From Trichococcus patagoniensis (GTDB lineage Bacteria > Bacillota > Bacilli > Lactobacillales > Aerococcaceae), in the NCBI RefSeq assembly GCF_003051085.1, contig NZ_QAOM01000022.1:1-41369 (forward strand): a DNA stretch of 41,369 nucleotides, written 5' to 3'. Below the pieces are notes generated by a model. It was not told the origin of the DNA. It searched no databases and saw only the letters and a program-made list of their open reading frames with translations. Below are positions 33,614 through 41,369 of the stretch, one piece after another. Positions within the stretch are counted from its first letter, which is position 1, and each line of letters starts with the position of its first letter. The position numbers were made by a program, and so were the translations under genes.

Positions 33614-34510
33614 TTGAACCCAAACGAACTCCAACAACTATTTCCCGAAGCTAAAATCACGGCTGCTCCCAGCCTTGGACCGGACTATTTCACCTTGCCT
33701 TACAAAAAACAGTGGGTGCATATCCCGGAACATACCTTGAGCGGCCGGGAAAAAGTTCTCCTGAAAAATCTGCTCAGCAGGGACGCTACGCCCTCCGAAA
33801 TCCCGAATAATCCTTGGGCCCGGTTTCTGTTGGGCCACTCAAGCGAAATTCCGCCCGGCTTGGCGCAGACTCAGCTGCTCCAATTCAGCCTCTCCTACCG
33901 GGAAGAGGAAGCGGGATCTTTCGACCAGACACTCTGGCTCGATGCCTTCAGCCAAACCTTGCCGCTAGTCCGCGAATGCTTCTTTCTCGATGACAAAAAT
34001 GGGCTCTTTATTCTGGACAGCCCGGAACCCTACTGCATCGACGAGGAATTGGCGGCGGTGCTCGATATTCTGGATGATGACTTCAGCCTGCGTACTGCTT
34101 TGTATCTGGGACAACGTTGGCCTGTCGATTCCGGCTTGCCGCTACTTTTCGAGGAAGAGCGGAAAATCTTCGCGGTCAGCCGCACGATCGCGAAAGGCAA
34201 CAAAATCACGACCCTTGCAGCCATCGCGCTACCTTACTTCCTATCCGGATCCGGCAGCAAAAGTCTGGTACTGCTGGCCTTGCAGACCACGATTGGTTCC
34301 GTCGACGGCACACACGAGCTGATTGCGGCCATGTGGCGGAATCAAGGCAATCTATCGAAAGCGGCAGCAGATCTTTACCTGCACCGCAACACGCTCCAGT
34401 ACCGGATCGATCGCTTTTTCGATGCGACCGGCCTGGCTCTGAAGAACATGGATGATCTGGCTTTGGCTTATCTCGCGGTTACTGCAACAACAGAATCTCA
34501 TAGTACCTAA
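33614..34510 (+). CDS. PucR-type helix-turn-helix regulator
   Basis: A 298-residue protein. The C-terminal part (NQGNLSKAAADLYLHRNTLQYRIDRFFDATGLALKN) is the HTH of the PucR/CdaR group. The N-terminal two thirds have no clear domain and no PucR N-terminal domain. A TTG start at 33614 is preferred, since GAGGTGA lies four bases before it; the ATG at 33578 lacks a ribosome binding site. It differs in length and domains from the PucR-type regulator at 14161. Targets unknown. The 52-bp repeat array follows it. Confidence 0.8.
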   Translation: MNPNELQQLFPEAKITAAPSLGPDYFTLPYKKQWVHIPEHTLSGREKVLLKNLLSRDATPSEIPNNPWARFLLGHSSEIPPGLAQTQLLQFSLSYREEEAGSFDQTLWLDAFSQTLPLVRECFFLDDKNGLFILDSPEPYCIDEELAAVLDILDDDFSLRTALYLGQRWPVDSGLPLLFEEERKIFAVSRTIAKGNKITTLAAIALPYFLSGSGSKSLVLLALQTTIGSVDGTHELIAAMWRNQGNLSKAAADLYLHRNTLQYRIDRFFDATGLALKNMDDLALAYLAVTATTESHST

Positions 34511-34565
34511 AACGGGATCGCCCCAACTAGGGCGGTCCCTTTCTGCATGTGAAAATATACCCCGG

Positions 34566-35010
34566 TTGTCCGCTTCTTCCGGCTTATCGGACGAATCGCT
34601 GTACATTTGCGCTCTACTTGTCCGATTCTTACGGGTTATCGGACAACTCGCTGTATATTTGCGCTCTGCTTGTCCAATTCTTCCGGGTTATCGGACAACT
34701 CGCTGTACATTTGCGCTCTGCTTGTCCGATTCTTCCGGGTTATCGGACAACTCGTTGAACATTTGCGCTCCACTTGTCCGATTCTTTCCGGTTATCGGAC
34801 AACTCGCTGAACTTTTGCTCTCCGGTTGTCCGATTCTTCCGGGTTATCCGACAACCTCCAGAACATTTGCGCTCTGCTTGTCCGATTCTTTCCGCTTATC
34901 GGACAACTCCCTGTACATCTGCTCTCTGCTTGTCCGATTCTTCCGGGTTATCCGACAACCTCCAGAACATTTGCGCTCTGCTTGTCCGATTCTTCCGGGT
35001 TATCGGACAT
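34566..35010. repeat. 52-bp tandem array of hairpin-forming units (nine units)
   Basis: Units begin TTGTCCG(A/C)TTCTTCCGG at 34566, 34618, 34670, 34722, 34774, 34826, 34878, 34930 and 34982; spacing is 52 bases every time. Each contains TTGTCCGAT and its complement ATCGGACAA around an 11-base loop, then a spacer ending TTTGCGCTCTGC. Units 6 and 8 share the variant spacer CCTCCAGAACATTTG, so the array grew partly by 104-bp duplication. All three plus-strand frames are open through it, because the unit contains no stop; none is likely coding. The remaining bases between 34511 and 34565 hold a weak hairpin only. Confidence 0.95.
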
Positions 35011-35028
35011 TCTGCAACAAGCACACCA

Positions 35029-35072
35029 AAAACAAGGATTGTCTCATTTTCAGATGAGGCAATCCTTGTTTT
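35029..35072. terminator. Bidirectional terminator
   Basis: Arms AAAACAAGGATTG and CAATCCTTGTTTT with a loop that has its own CTCATTTTCAGATGAG stem. It ends the minus-strand YtxH-like gene and closes the repeat array side. Confidence 0.85.
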
Positions 35073-35079
35073 GAAATTC

Positions 35080-35415
35080 TTATCTATGCAGCTTGTCGCC
35101 TACGGTGTCTTTTACATCGCCAGCTTTGTCCTTTAAATCAGAGAATAGGTCCATTGCTGATTCTTTCCAATCGCCTGCTCTGTCAACAACGCGCAAGAAT
35201 CCGTCGATTTCATCATCAGTCAAATCCTCGATTGCCTTCAAAAATTTTTGGCTACCTTTCAGATGGTCCTTCACGAAACTCTTCATGCGTTGACGGTTCA
35301 AATAAGAGCCGATTTTGTCCACTGCTTCTTCCTCGTATGCCAAGGCTGTTGCAATTGCCGCAATCGCTGCTGTAGCACCCAAACCGATCAACAATGCCTT
35401 TTTAGAATTTTTCAT
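35080..35415 (-). CDS. YtxH-like small membrane-anchored protein
   Basis: A 111-residue protein. The N-terminus is one membrane helix (KKALLIGLGATAAIAAIATALAY) and the rest is charged helix (about 30-111) ending LFSDLKDKAGDVKDTVGDKL. This resembles YtxH-type stress proteins, with which it shares the helix plus amphipathic tail; assignment is moderate. A Shine-Dalgarno-like GAGGAGGGAACAAAGATA lies upstream of the ATG. It has its own terminator, and lies downstream of clpC on the same strand with a 100-base gap. Confidence 0.65.
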   Translation of the reverse strand: MKNSKKALLIGLGATAAIAAIATALAYEEEAVDKIGSYLNRQRMKSFVKDHLKGSQKFLKAIEDLTDDEIDGFLRVVDRAGDWKESAMDLFSDLKDKAGDVKDTVGDKLHR

Positions 35416-35515
35416 TATCTTTGTTCCCTCCTCTAACTTCTGTAACTATATATTAGCACAAACGGTAGCGATAGCCGAACAATAACCCTGTCTTCCAAAG
35501 GAGGACCTGCTGCTC

Positions 35516-38002
35516 TTAAGAATTTACCGGCACTTTTTTGTCTTTGTTTTCTGCCTTGGCGGGCTTCACAGAGATCCGGATACTGCCTTTTTGGGCACCA
35601 ATCGTGACGGTATCACCGAATTTGATCAAGCCGCTCAGCATTTCTTCACTCAATTTGTCTTCGATCTCTTTTTGGATCGCGCGTCTGATCGGACGTGCAC
35701 CGTACTCCGGATCGAAACCGGCTTTTGCGATGACATCGATGGCTGCAGGCGTGATGCGCACATGGATATCAAGATCTTTCAAGCGTTTCACGATGCCGTT
35801 CGCCATCAATTTGACGATTTCATGCAACTCGTCTTTCTCCAAGGAATGGAAGACGATTGTTTCGTCGATACGGTTCAGGAACTCCGGACGGAAACTGTTC
35901 TTCAGCTCTTCGCGGATGCGTTTCTCCATCGCTTTATAGTCATGCTTGAGGTCTTTCGCCGCGAATCCGACCGATTTTTCATCACGCAAAGCCGTTGCAC
36001 CCAAGTTGGAAGTCATGATCAAAATCGTGTTGCGGAAATCGACCTTCCGTCCTTTGGAATCGGTCAAATGACCGTCATCTAGCACCTGCAGGAGGATATT
36101 AAAGACATCCGGATGGGCTTTTTCAATCTCGTCGAGAAGAATGACCGAGTAGGGTTTTTGTCTGATTTTTTCCGTCAACTGGCCGCCTTCATCATAACCA
36201 ACATAGCCGGGAGGAGAGCCGATCAAACGACTGGTACTGTATTTCTCCATGTATTCGGACATATCCAAGCGAACCAAGGCATCCTCTGTCCCGAACATCG
36301 CTTCAGCCAGTGTTTTCACCAACTCTGTTTTCCCGACACCGGTAGGACCCAAGAAAAGGAACGAACCGATTGGACGGTTCGGGTCCTTCAACCCGGAACG
36401 TGCACGTCTGATGGCGCGGGCCACTGCACTTACCGCCTCGGATTGGCCGATGACGCGTTCATGCAGCACTTTTTCCAGCCTCATCAAACGGTCGCTTTCC
36501 TTCTGCTCCATCTGGTTGACCGGGATTCCGGTCCACAAAGCCACCACTTCGGCTACGTCGTTTTCTGTCACTTTCAGATCGTAGTGCGTGATCGTTTGGG
36601 CTTGTTGTTCCACCATTTTTTGGAATTTCTGCTTCTTCGTCATTTCGCGTTTGCGGATGCGGGCAGCTTTGTCGAAGTCCTGATTCAGGATGGCTTCTTC
36701 TTTGTCTTTCGACAACTTCGCGATTTCCAACTCAAGTTTCCCGATCGGCGTATCCCCGTGTGTGACATCCAAACGGACTTTTGCCGCGGATTCATCAATC
36801 AGATCGATGGCTTTGTCGGGCAATCTTCTGGAAGTGATGTAGCGCACAGATAACTGGACAGCTGCTTTCAGCGCCTCATCAGTGATTTCCACGCCATGGT
36901 GCTCCTCATAACGGGAACGCAAGCCACGCATGATTTCAACCGATTCCTCCGGTGTGGGCTCATCGATATGGATAGGCGCGAAACGTCTTTCCAACGCCGC
37001 ATCTTTTTCGATATATTTTTGGTACTCATCCAAGGTGGTGGCACCGATTGTCTGCAGTTCGCCCCTTGCTAATGCCGGTTTCAGGATATTGGAGGCATCG
37101 ATCGCCCCTTCTGCTCCGCCTGCACCAATTAAGGTGTGCAACTCATCGATAAAGAGGATGACATTTCCGTCATTGTAGATTTCGTCGATGATTTTTTTCA
37201 TTCTTTCCTCGAATTCACCGCGGTATTTCGTACCTGCCACCAGTGAACCCATATCCAACATCATGATGCGTTTGTTCGCCAACGTATCCGGAACATCGCC
37301 GGCTACAATTTTCTGTGCCAAACCTTCCACGATGGCGGTCTTGCCGACACCCGGTTCCCCTACCAAAACAGGATTGTTCTTCGTTCTGCGGGAAACGATC
37401 TGCATGATGCGGCGGACTTCCTTGTCGCGTCCTACGATCGGATCCATCCGGTTTTCCCGTGCCAAGTCAGTCAGATTGCGGGCCAAGGAATCCAACGTCG
37501 GCGTTCCCTCTTCCACTTTCTCCGTCTTTTTGGCTGAACGCATATCCGGTTTTGTCGGTTGTTTGATGCCCAGTTTCTCATAGAGGGACTTACGCAGCAA
37601 ATTCGGATCGATCTGCAGATTTTTGATGATTTTGACTGCCAAAATTTCTTCTTTCAACAAGCCCAATAAAAGGTGTTCGGTTCCTACCAATGGAACCCCC
37701 AATTTGTGCGCTTCGTTTGTCGCATACATAATGACTTTTTTTGCCCGAGGAGAAAATGGCAACGGCGCGTTGAAGTCCTCCGCATTCATTTGGCCGAAAC
37801 CGGTCAGATGGACAATCTCTTCGCGGACTCCTTCCTCATCAATATCGTATCCACGCAACACTTTTCCGGCAATGCCTTCTTGTTCTCTGACTAGTCCGAG
37901 AAGCATGTGCTCCGTTCCGATGGATTGATGCTTAAATTTGTGCGCTTCTTCTGTTGCCAACAACAATACTTGGCTGGCTTTTTCTGTAAATAATTCATCC
38001 AT
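35516..38002 (-). CDS. clpC: ATP-dependent Clp protease ATPase subunit ClpC
   Basis: An 828-residue Hsp100 unfoldase that feeds proteins to ClpP. Domains in order: ClpN repeats (about 1-150), AAA+ 1 with Walker A GEPGVGKT and Walker [11 protein letters not shown], a UVR-like M domain ([15 protein letters not shown]), AAA+ 2 with GPTGVGKT and [11 protein letters not shown], and the D2-small domain. The ClpP-binding loop region is in the second module. It is 25 bases downstream of ctsR and belongs to the same transcript; mcsA and mcsB, usual members of this operon in Bacillus, are absent, as in Lactobacillales. No clear frameshift or missing motif. Confidence 0.95.
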   Translation of the reverse strand: MDELFTEKASQVLLLATEEAHKFKHQSIGTEHMLLGLVREQEGIAGKVLRGYDIDEEGVREEIVHLTGFGQMNAEDFNAPLPFSPRAKKVIMYATNEAHKLGVPLVGTEHLLLGLLKEEILAVKIIKNLQIDPNLLRKSLYEKLGIKQPTKPDMRSAKKTEKVEEGTPTLDSLARNLTDLARENRMDPIVGRDKEVRRIMQIVSRRTKNNPVLVGEPGVGKTAIVEGLAQKIVAGDVPDTLANKRIMMLDMGSLVAGTKYRGEFEERMKKIIDEIYNDGNVILFIDELHTLIGAGGAEGAIDASNILKPALARGELQTIGATTLDEYQKYIEKDAALERRFAPIHIDEPTPEESVEIMRGLRSRYEEHHGVEITDEALKAAVQLSVRYITSRRLPDKAIDLIDESAAKVRLDVTHGDTPIGKLELEIAKLSKDKEEAILNQDFDKAARIRKREMTKKQKFQKMVEQQAQTITHYDLKVTENDVAEVVALWTGIPVNQMEQKESDRLMRLEKVLHERVIGQSEAVSAVARAIRRARSGLKDPNRPIGSFLFLGPTGVGKTELVKTLAEAMFGTEDALVRLDMSEYMEKYSTSRLIGSPPGYVGYDEGGQLTEKIRQKPYSVILLDEIEKAHPDVFNILLQVLDDGHLTDSKGRKVDFRNTILIMTSNLGATALRDEKSVGFAAKDLKHDYKAMEKRIREELKNSFRPEFLNRIDETIVFHSLEKDELHEIVKLMANGIVKRLKDLDIHVRITPAAIDVIAKAGFDPEYGARPIRRAIQKEIEDKLSEEMLSGLIKFGDTVTIGAQKGSIRISVKPAKAENKDKKVPVNS

Positions 38003-38027
38003 TTTTAACGCCTCCTCTACGGGCTAT

Positions 38028-38489
38028 CTATTCAAAGCGCAAACTGTTCATGAAATTTCTCAACAGCAGGGCTCGTATTCTTTCTTCATGTTCGCCTGTG
38101 TATGGGGCAAGTGACTTATCCAATACCGACAACATCAGGTTTCCTTCGCGTTTCGTAATGATACCGCGACTGTATAGATTTTGGGTTACCGCAAACGCAT
38201 CCTTCTGGTTGATGCTTTCGCCTACGATAGCGATCAGCTTATCCAACAATTCCGCTTGATCCAGGATTTTCACCTTCATGATGCGTATATAGCCGCCCCC
38301 GCCGCGTTTGCTTTCGACCGAGTAGCCTTGCTGTTCCGTAAAACGGGTATTAATGACATAGTTGATTTGTGAAGGTACACAATGAAAACGATCTGCCATT
38401 TCATTCCTTCTGATTTCAATCTGCTCTTCTGCATTCAGAATCTTTTTGATATACGCTTCGATGATATCTGACATGTTCTGACCATGCAT
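38028..38489 (-). CDS. ctsR: Heat-shock repressor CtsR
   Basis: A 153-residue winged-helix repressor of class III heat-shock genes. The HTH reads EMADRFHCVPSQINYVINTRFT, and the beta-wing is the tetraglycine loop ESKRGGGGYIRIMKV, which acts as the heat sensor. The C-terminal half mediates dimerisation and ClpC/McsB control. The ATG at 38489 follows GGGAGGCG at eight bases; five residues before MSDIIEAYIKK are included. Its own operator lies just upstream, so it autoregulates ctsR-clpC. Confidence 0.93.
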   Translation of the reverse strand: MHGQNMSDIIEAYIKKILNAEEQIEIRRNEMADRFHCVPSQINYVINTRFTEQQGYSVESKRGGGGYIRIMKVKILDQAELLDKLIAIVGESINQKDAFAVTQNLYSRGIITKREGNLMLSVLDKSLAPYTGEHEERIRALLLRNFMNSLRFE

Positions 38490-38509
38490 GGAATGGACGC
38501 CTCCCTTCC

Positions 38510-38526
38510 CCTGACTAATTTTGACT
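38510..38526 (-). promoter_or_regulatory. CtsR operator
   Basis: Minus-strand AGTCAAA-ATT-AGTCAGG is a near-consensus direct heptad repeat (RGTCAAANANRGTCAAA; the second heptad differs in two bases). It lies between the -10 box and the ribosome binding site of ctsR. Confidence 0.75.
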
Positions 38527-38537
38527 ATTATATGTTT

Positions 38538-38566
38538 ATATTATGCTATTCCTACATAACTGTCAA
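38538..38566 (-). promoter_or_regulatory. Consensus promoter of ctsR-clpC
   Basis: On the minus strand TTGACA (38561-38566) and TAATAT (38538-38543) are 17 bases apart. The insertion element's right end begins only a few bases upstream of the -35 box. Confidence 0.85.
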
Positions 38567-38576
38567 ATGGGGACTG

Positions 38577-38690
38577 CTCGGCACTCAAGTGCCTGAGCTT
38601 CTGGGAACGGAACGGACTTAACCGATTGGAAGCCAACCGGCCAGAGGTTATTCCTATGGACCAAAGCGTGTCCCACACTCTTGCCGTTTA
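38577..38690 (-). ncRNA. Putative TnpB guide RNA (omegaRNA/reRNA) scaffold
   Basis: The stretch from the end of tnpB to the right-end hairpin corresponds to the RNA scaffold found at this position in TnpB elements. Its guide portion would start just beyond the element, around 38570 and downward on the minus strand. This is inference from element architecture; ends and structure are not verified. Confidence 0.45.
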
Positions 38691-39839
38691 ACGTTCGGCC
38701 AACGCTTTGTTGAGGATGTTAATGGCCGCATTCACGTCCCGATCGATGTTTTTGGTGTGACAATGCGGGCAAGCGAACGTGCGGATCCGCAACGGCTTTT
38801 TGCCGGTGTTCTCGCCGCAATGCGAACAGATCTGGCTCGTATAGGCAGGGTTGACCAGCACCAATTCCTTGCCGTACCAGTCGCATTTGTACGCCAGCAT
38901 GGACTTGATTTTCACCCAGGCTGCGTCCGCGATGGAACGGGAAAGATGGTGGTTTTGCAGAAGATTTTTGGTTTTCAGATCCTCTAGGACAATCAGGTCA
39001 AAGTGCCGCACCAAATCGGTCGTGTACTTCTGCAGGTGGTATTCGCGTTGATTAGCAATTTTGCGATTGAGTTTGGCCACCATCTGTTTGGCTTTTTGGA
39101 CGTTTTTGAATTCCGAAAGATCCAGTTCGACCCCGGCCGTCTCGGCTTCCTTGATTTTGATCAAAGCCTGCGTGCGCCGGTGCGCCAACTTACGTTCCCA
39201 GCTGCGGCGTTTTTTTGCCAAGGAACGTTCAAAGTTCTTGTTTTCCAGCTTGAATCCGTCGGACTGGATCGCCAAATGGGTGATGCCCAGGTCGATGCCG
39301 ACTTCTTTGTTGGTTTTGGGCAACAGAACAGGTTCGTGTTCCACTTGGATCGTCGCGGAATAGGCGCCGGTCGGCTCCTTACGGATAACAGCGTTCTTGA
39401 TTTGACCGCGGATCCGTTCAAGGCCGTAGGCCCTGACCAAACCGAGTTTCGGCAGCTTGATGTAATGGTTATCCGCGACTTGGATGTTTTGGTTGATGCA
39501 TTTGGATTTGTAACTGTTGTGCGGACGTTTACGGCTTTCGAAGTTCGGGTGTTTGTTTTGGCCAGTGAAGAAGCGCTGATACGCCTGATCTAAATCGGCG
39601 CAGGCATATTCCAGACACGTGCTTTCGGCCTGTTTCAGGAACGGAAATTCGAGTTTCAACACTTTGATGAGGTAGTTCATGCCGAATTTATTGACGTATT
39701 GACCGCCGTTTTTGTAGCGTGCCTGCTGCATATCCAGCATCTTGTTTTTGATGAACCGACGAAGTTGGATATTGATGTCGATCTGGTCCTTTTGGGCCTG
39801 ATTCGGCAGCAACTTCATTTTGATGCCTTTAAGTTTCAT
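38688..39839 (-). CDS. tnpB: TnpB RNA-guided endonuclease of an IS200/IS605 element
   Basis: A 383-residue protein with the OrfB helix-turn-helix start (MKLKGIKMKLLPNQAQKDQI), a RuvC nuclease and a zinc finger. RuvC residues are all present: D183 (GIDLGI), E286 (VLEDL) and D368 (DRDVNAA). The zinc finger cysteines are C338, C341, C357 and C360. TnpB is a Cas12-related nuclease guided by RNA from the element's right end and helps retain the element. The gene overlaps tnpA by 11 bases. The intact active site suggests activity. Confidence 0.92.
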   Translation of the reverse strand: MKLKGIKMKLLPNQAQKDQIDINIQLRRFIKNKMLDMQQARYKNGGQYVNKFGMNYLIKVLKLEFPFLKQAESTCLEYACADLDQAYQRFFTGQNKHPNFESRKRPHNSYKSKCINQNIQVADNHYIKLPKLGLVRAYGLERIRGQIKNAVIRKEPTGAYSATIQVEHEPVLLPKTNKEVGIDLGITHLAIQSDGFKLENKNFERSLAKKRRSWERKLAHRRTQALIKIKEAETAGVELDLSEFKNVQKAKQMVAKLNRKIANQREYHLQKYTTDLVRHFDLIVLEDLKTKNLLQNHHLSRSIADAAWVKIKSMLAYKCDWYGKELVLVNPAYTSQICSHCGENTGKKPLRIRTFACPHCHTKNIDRDVNAAINILNKALAER

Positions 39840-40275
39840 TGTCTTTCGCCTCCTTTATCCGCTGGTCGTCAATATACTTGGCTATTGCCTGTTCGTTGCT
39901 TGTGCCGATACTTTCAACAAAATAACTTGGCGCCCAAAGGTGCCGATTGCCTTCGGCCAGCCAGTAAGAATTTTTCAGTTCTGGGTGCAACTGGAACAGT
40001 TTTCTTGCGCTGATCCCTTTCAGCCAACGGACGATATTTGTAACGGACAATTTCGGCGGCGCAGACACCAGCAAGTGGACATGGTCATCGAGATCGATTT
40101 CCATGTGTTGGATTTCAAATCCATATTCGCTCGCTATTTCCGACAGAATCTGTTTGAGGTCAGAATCGACTTTTCCGAACAGGACCGGATTGCGGTATTT
40201 GGTTTGCCAAATGATATGATAGTCCAAACGAAAGACAGAAGTCCGACCATGCGTGAAACGATTTTTGTCAGTCAT
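39829..40275 (-). CDS. tnpA: TnpA Y1 (HUH) transposase
   Basis: A 148-residue HUH endonuclease that moves single-stranded DNA. The metal-binding pair is H65-V-H67 (DDHVHLLVS) and the catalytic tyrosine is Y118 (SYFVESIG), with Q138 in the last helix. Length is typical for IS200/IS605. The start at 40275 has AGGTGA six bases upstream; the longer frame runs into the left end. A TATAAT on the minus strand (40294-40299) can drive the pair. Confidence 0.92.
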   Translation of the reverse strand: MTDKNRFTHGRTSVFRLDYHIIWQTKYRNPVLFGKVDSDLKQILSEIASEYGFEIQHMEIDLDDHVHLLVSAPPKLSVTNIVRWLKGISARKLFQLHPELKNSYWLAEGNRHLWAPSYFVESIGTSNEQAIAKYIDDQRIKEAKDNET

Positions 40276-40385
40276 GTTATCACCTCTGACTACATTATAC
40301 CCATCTACCATATGTAAGCACCAAAAAATATGAACCAAAAAAAGGCTTTCATCTCGGCATTAAAATGCCGGGTTTTTCGCCCAAT

Positions 40386-40565
40386 TAATCAGAAAGGGCT
40401 ATCCGAGGACGTTTGCGGCAAACTAGTCAAGAAAGCTGAAACCCATCCAGACTGCCTGCTACTCCCTCTACAACAGCGTATTCCCCAAACATTTCCAACA
40501 GAATTATTTGGAATGTTCCTCATTATATACTTAAAGGGAAAAAACGGCAATATATCCAGAGAAAC
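40386..40565. other. Region between the element and the tRNA terminator
   Basis: About 180 bases with no recognisable gene. Short frames on both strands (40330-40572 plus, 40389-40673 minus) overlap the element end or the tRNA-Pro gene and look spurious. It may hold the original upstream flank of ctsR. Confidence 0.4.
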
Positions 40566-40605
40566 AAAATAGACGCAGAAACCATCGGAATGATTTCTGC
40601 GTCTA
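40566..40605 (-). terminator. Terminator of the rRNA/tRNA operon
   Basis: Perfect arms TAGACGCAGAAA (40570-40581) and its complement with T-rich flanks on both strands, just beyond the last tRNA gene. Confidence 0.85.
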
Positions 40606-40615
40606 TTTTTATTTA

Positions 40616-40689
40616 TCGGGAAGACAGGATTCGAACCTGCGACCCCTTGGTCCCAAACCAAGTGCTCTACCAAGCTGAGCTACTTCCCG
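40616..40689 (-). tRNA. tRNA-Pro(UGG)
   Basis: Complete cloverleaf of 74 bases. Acceptor CGGGAAG / CTTCCCG, anticodon loop TTTGGGA with anticodon TGG, T loop TTCGAAT. Last tRNA of the cluster before the terminator. CCA is not encoded. Confidence 0.95.
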
Positions 40690-40708
40690 GTCATAATTAT
40701 GTGAAAAA

Positions 40709-40782
40709 TGCACCCAACAGGAGTCGAACCTGTAACCGCTTGATTCGTAGTCAAGTACTCTATCCAATTGAGCTATGGGTGC
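40709..40782 (-). tRNA. tRNA-Arg(ACG)
   Basis: 74 bases; acceptor GCACCCA / TGGGTGC (minus strand), anticodon loop CTACGAA with anticodon ACG, which TadA converts to ICG. T loop TTCGACT. CCA not encoded. Confidence 0.95.
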
Positions 40783-40787
40783 GTAAG

Positions 40788-40873
40788 TGCCGAGAATCGG
40801 AATCGAACCGATACGGTGATCACTCACCGCAGGATTTTAAGTCCTGTGCGTCTGCCAGTTCCGCCACCCCGGC
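40788..40873 (-). tRNA. tRNA-Leu(UAA)
   Basis: 86 bases with a long variable arm (CGGTGAGTGATCACCG region). Anticodon loop CTTAAAA gives anticodon TAA. Acceptor GCCGGGG / TCTCGGC pairs with tolerated mismatches. Confidence 0.93.
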
Positions 40874-40900
40874 TAAACGAGAGTCTTTAAAATAAAAAAA

Positions 40901-40972
40901 AGCGGAAGACGGGGTTCGAACCCGCGACCCCCACCTTGGCAAGGTGATGTTCTACCACTGAACTACTTCCGC
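40901..40972 (-). tRNA. tRNA-Gly(GCC)
   Basis: 72 bases; acceptor GCGGAAG / CTTCCGC with discriminator U, anticodon loop TTGCCAA giving GCC, T loop TTCGAAC. Confidence 0.95.
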
Positions 40973-40981
40973 ATTTTTGGA

Positions 40982-41054
40982 TGCCGGCTAAAGGATTTGA
41001 ACCCTCGACCCTCTGATTACAAATCAGATGCTCTACCAACTGAGCTAAGCCGGC
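40982..41054 (-). tRNA. tRNA-Thr(UGU)
   Basis: 73 bases; acceptor GCCGGCT / AGCCGGC, anticodon loop TTTGTAA with anticodon TGT, T loop TTCAAAT. Confidence 0.95.
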
Positions 41055-41100
41055 GTCTCGTAATATTCAATTGTTCCATCATTATCGCAAGAATGATGAA

Positions 41101-41173
41101 TGAGTTATGCAGGGCTCGAACCTGCGACCCTCTGATTAAAAGTCAGATGCTCTACCAACTGAGCTAATAACTC
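41101..41173 (-). tRNA. tRNA-Lys(UUU)
   Basis: 73 bases; acceptor GAGTTAT / ATAACTC, anticodon loop CTTTTAA with anticodon TTT, T loop TTCGAGC. Confidence 0.95.
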
Positions 41174-41178
41174 ATGGA

Positions 41179-41251
41179 TGGAGGTTGACGGGATCGAACC
41201 GCCGACATTCTGCTTGTAAGGCAGACGCTCTCCCAGCTGAGCTAAACCTCC
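41179..41251 (-). tRNA. tRNA-Val(UAC)
   Basis: 73 bases; acceptor GGAGGTT / AACCTCC, anticodon loop CTTACAA with anticodon TAC, T loop TTCGATC. First tRNA after the 5S gene, as is common in Bacilli rRNA operons. Confidence 0.95.
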
Positions 41252-41263
41252 ATGATACAAATG

Positions 41264-41369
41264 CGCGGCAACGTCCTACTCTCACAAAGGGAAACCCTTC
41301 ACTACAATCGGCGCTAAGAAGCTTAACTTCTGTGTTCGAGATGGGAACAGGTGTGACCTTCTTGCCATC
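41264..41369 (-). rRNA. rrf: 5S rRNA, partial (5' end outside the window)
   Basis: The minus strand reads AAGAAGGTCACACCTGTTCC and ends GAGAGTAGGACGTTGCCGC, both typical of 5S rRNA of Bacilli. About ten 5' bases are cut off by the window edge. The rest of the rRNA operon should lie beyond 41369. Confidence 0.92.

Larger units (their letters stand above)
38570..40385 (-). mobile_element. IS200/IS605-type element with TnpA and TnpB
   Basis: A complete-looking element. On the minus strand it runs from a left end near 40385, with subterminal hairpin CGGCATTTTAATGCCG (40355-40370), through tnpA and tnpB to a right-end hairpin with arms CTCAGGCACT / AGTGCCGAG (38577-38597). Elements of this group insert without target duplication. 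Exact ends cannot be fixed from one copy. The 110 bases downstream of tnpB probably encode the guide (omega) RNA scaffold. The guide would be read from the flank, i.e. the ctsR promoter region. Confidence 0.8.

Noticed and set aside
34566-35010. CRISPR array
   Set aside because: There are no unique spacers: the whole 52-bp unit repeats, and no cas gene lies nearby.
34452-35136. Long plus-strand ORFs over the 52-bp array
   Set aside because: All three frames are open because the unit has no stop, and the repeat period is not a multiple of three. The open frames are a by-product of the array and have no proper starts.
40389-40895. ORFs across the tRNA cluster
   Set aside because: They are read through tRNA genes on either strand and have no coding support.

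Overview
The window looks like a chromosomal segment of a mid-GC Gram-positive bacterium of the Bacilli. Support: ctsR-clpC linkage, a small SRP RNA next to tadA, a YolD/UmuC pair, strong AGGAGG-type ribosome binding sites, and a 5S rRNA followed by a seven-gene tRNA cluster. The protein style suggests Lactobacillales, perhaps Carnobacteriaceae such as Trichococcus; that placement is an inference, not shown by a marker gene here.

Layout. (1) 1-4600: a truncated TspO-like fragment, a flavodoxin, a gene encoding three fused RidA domains, and a GPH-type sugar symporter with a CcpA-like site upstream. (2) 5000-16300: the centrepiece. A minus-strand operon reads (5' to 3') two tandem CodA-like amidohydrolases, an ankyrin/TPR protein, DUF2877 (YlbF/AllH-like), FdrA (AllF-like), DUF1116 (YlbE/AllG-like) and a multi-pass membrane protein. 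A PucR-family regulator is divergent, followed by a single-domain RidA. FdrA, DUF1116 and DUF2877 are the components of the oxamate carbamoyltransferase described in E. coli allantoin catabolism. Here the allantoin genes are absent and amidohydrolases take their place, so I infer a catabolic route in which a cyclic N-compound is deaminated or opened to a ureido acid and phosphorolysed to carbamoyl phosphate. (3) 16400-22100: a YeiL-like Crp/Fnr regulator, a YjjG-like HAD phosphatase, an M24-fold protein without a normal metal site, a TIM-barrel isomerase paralogue, and small membrane proteins. (4) 22100-25800: a Fur-boxed FTR1 iron permease, a RelB antitoxin with a frameshifted YafQ-like toxin, an EamA transporter and methionine aminopeptidase. 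(5) 25900-29900: lipoproteins and small membrane proteins, mostly unknown, several below 60 residues. (6) 30000-33500: a LexA-boxed UmuC/YolD operon, two YflT-like stress proteins, the SRP RNA and tadA. (7) 33600-35450: a second PucR-type HTH protein and a 52-bp tandem array of nine hairpin-forming units. (8) 35500-38570: clpC and ctsR with a CtsR operator and a consensus promoter. (9) 38570-40385: an apparently intact IS200/IS605-type element (TnpA plus TnpB) whose right end lies only a few bases upstream of the ctsR -35 box. (10) 40570-41369: tRNA cluster and partial 5S rRNA on the minus strand.

The best candidates for an undescribed system are the amidohydrolase/carbamoyltransferase island, the three-domain RidA protein, and the exact 52-bp hairpin array. 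Functional statements beyond family membership are inference.
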